From assembly GCA_036787815.1 (NCBI GenBank), contig DAIQOP010000257.1, forward strand, positions 1 to 5,784: a stretch of 5,784 nt of DNA. The letters run 5' to 3'. Below are positions 4,830-5,784 of this stretch, in pieces (the stretch's first letter is position 1; each line of letters starts with the position of its first letter). The position numbers and the translations under genes were made by a program. A model generated the notes under the pieces. The model ran no database searches, was not told the origin of the DNA, and was given only the letters and a program-made list of their open reading frames with translations. Origin of the DNA: DATBAK01 sp036787815 (lineage in GTDB: Bacteria > Actinomycetota > Acidimicrobiia > IMCC26256 > PALSA-610).

Positions 4830-5784
4830 ATGGCACATGAACTGCCCTTCATCGCCGCCATCGACGAGGCGATCAGGCTCGAGATGGAGCGCGACGACAC
4901 CGTCCTCTACTTCGGCCAGAACATGGCGACAACCGAGAACGAGCCGTACGTCGACGCGTTCGGCAAGGACCGCGTCCGCGTCACCCCGATCTCCGAGACG
5001 GCCGAGATCGGCATGGCGATCGGCGCTGCCATGGCCGGCTTCCGGCCCGTGGTCGAGCTCTACATGGCCGAGTTCATGCTCGTGGCGATGGACCAGGTGA
5101 TCAACGAGGCGCCGCGCTTCCGGGCGATGAGCGGCGGCCAGGTCAAGGTCCCGCTCGTGCTCAAGGCCGGTTTCGGCTTCACCGCCGGCTGGGCGGGCCA
5201 GCACACCGGCACGATCGGCGCGCTCTTCATGGGCGTACCGGGTCTCAAGGTCGTGATGCCGTCGACGGCCGCCGACGCCAAGGGTCTCATGGCGACCGCG
5301 ATCCGCGACGACAACCCGGTCGTCTACCTGCACCACTACCTGCTGACCCTCGAGCACGGCGAGGTGCCCGACGGCGAGTACCTCGTCCCGTTCGGCCAGG
5401 CCGCCGTGCGCCGCGAGGGCAGCGACGTGACGATCGTCGCCACAGGCTGGACGGTCGACCGCGCGCTCGGCGCTGCGGAGAAACTCGCCGCGGAGGGCAT
5501 CCAGGCGGAGGTGATCGACCCGCGCACGCTTGCGCCGCTCGACACGCAGACGATCCTCGAGTCGGTCGACAAGACCGGGCGGCTCGTGCTCGTCGACCAG
5601 GCGACGCGGCATGCGTCCGTCTCGACGGTGATTGCGGGCGAGGTGGCGGAGCACGGGTTCTCGTCGCTGAAGGCGCCGATCGTGCAGGTCACCGCGCTCG
5701 ACGCGACGATTCCGTACAGCGAGCCGCTCGAGGCATGGGTCATGCCCAACGAGGACAAGATCGTCGCCGCGGCGCAGCAGGTGC
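4830..5784 (+). CDS. ThDP-dependent dehydrogenase E1 component, beta chain (C terminus cut by right edge)
   Basis: The frame is open for 318 codons to the edge. Family members have about 320-340 residues, so only the last few are likely missing. The pyrimidine-binding domain shows TPISETAEIGMAIGAAMAGFRPVVE (52-76, written by position), where E56 is the Glu expected to activate ThDP. It continues with the PLVLKAGFG strand, GQHTGTIGALF (123-133) with the conserved active-site His125, and VPGLKVVMPSTAADAKGL (136-153). The C-terminal transketolase domain follows: GEVPDGEYLVPFG, REGSDVTIVATGW, VIDPRTLAPLD, LVLVDQATRH and IPYSEPLEAWVMPNEDKIV. Two points are odd: the usual HSQS after the His is HTGT, and VVYLHHYLL (164-172) stands where relatives have VVFLEP-type residues. 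With the alpha chain this should form the E1 heterotetramer. Acetoin-dehydrogenase-like AcoB is the closest general description; the substrate is unassigned. Confidence 0.88.
   Translation, partial: MAHELPFIAAIDEAIRLEMERDDTVLYFGQNMATTENEPYVDAFGKDRVRVTPISETAEIGMAIGAAMAGFRPVVELYMAEFMLVAMDQVINEAPRFRAMSGGQVKVPLVLKAGFGFTAGWAGQHTGTIGALFMGVPGLKVVMPSTAADAKGLMATAIRDDNPVVYLHHYLLTLEHGEVPDGEYLVPFGQAAVRREGSDVTIVATGWTVDRALGAAEKLAAEGIQAEVIDPRTLAPLDTQTILESVDKTGRLVLVDQATRHASVSTVIAGEVAEHGFSSLKAPIVQVTALDATIPYSEPLEAWVMPNEDKIVAAAQQV

Noticed and set aside
4791..5654. A 287-codon reverse-strand frame opposite the E1 beta gene.
   Set aside because: It is a shadow of the E1 beta chain, whose conserved motifs lie on the forward strand. 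The reverse translation has no recognisable domain.

Overview
The window is GC-rich and densely coding, with G/C strongly preferred at third codon positions, GTG starts for two genes and intergenic gaps of a few bases. This suits a high-GC bacterium. An actinobacterial lineage is my guess, but the window holds no taxonomic marker and a high-GC proteobacterium is not excluded. No rRNA, tRNA, CRISPR array, insertion sequence or clear terminator was seen.

Layout. Left of about 1360, two genes read leftward: an IclR-family regulator (555-1358) and, overlapping its stop codon by one base, the first 185 codons of an acetoacetyl-CoA synthetase-type acyl-CoA ligase that runs off the left edge. A 165-base divergent control region (1359-1523) carries an inverted repeat that is a good operator candidate, a TTGACA -35 element facing right, and ribosome binding sites for both flanking genes. 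Rightward from 1524 is a tight four-gene operon: a LigM-like tetrahydrofolate-dependent O-demethylase (1524-2891), a sugar-phosphate isomerase/epimerase-like TIM barrel (2896-3780), and the alpha (3777-4817) and beta (4830 to right edge) chains of a thiamine-diphosphate 2-oxoacid/acetoin-type dehydrogenase E1.

How the genes may work together (inference). The IclR protein resembles the PcaR/PcaU/PobR group that controls aromatic-compound catabolism, and the demethylase keeps the residues I recall as important in LigM (Gln, His, Arg and the catalytic Tyr). The arrangement therefore suggests an inducible catabolic locus. A methoxylated compound would be demethylated onto tetrahydrofolate, the product reshaped by the TIM-barrel enzyme and cleaved or oxidised by the ThDP enzyme, and an acid product activated by the CoA ligase. 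No ring-cleavage gene, metF/ligH-type folate gene, E2 or E3 lies in the window. Both E1 chains depart from family consensus near the active site. The combination does not match a pathway I know and is the most interesting thing here; the substrate cannot be read from the sequence.
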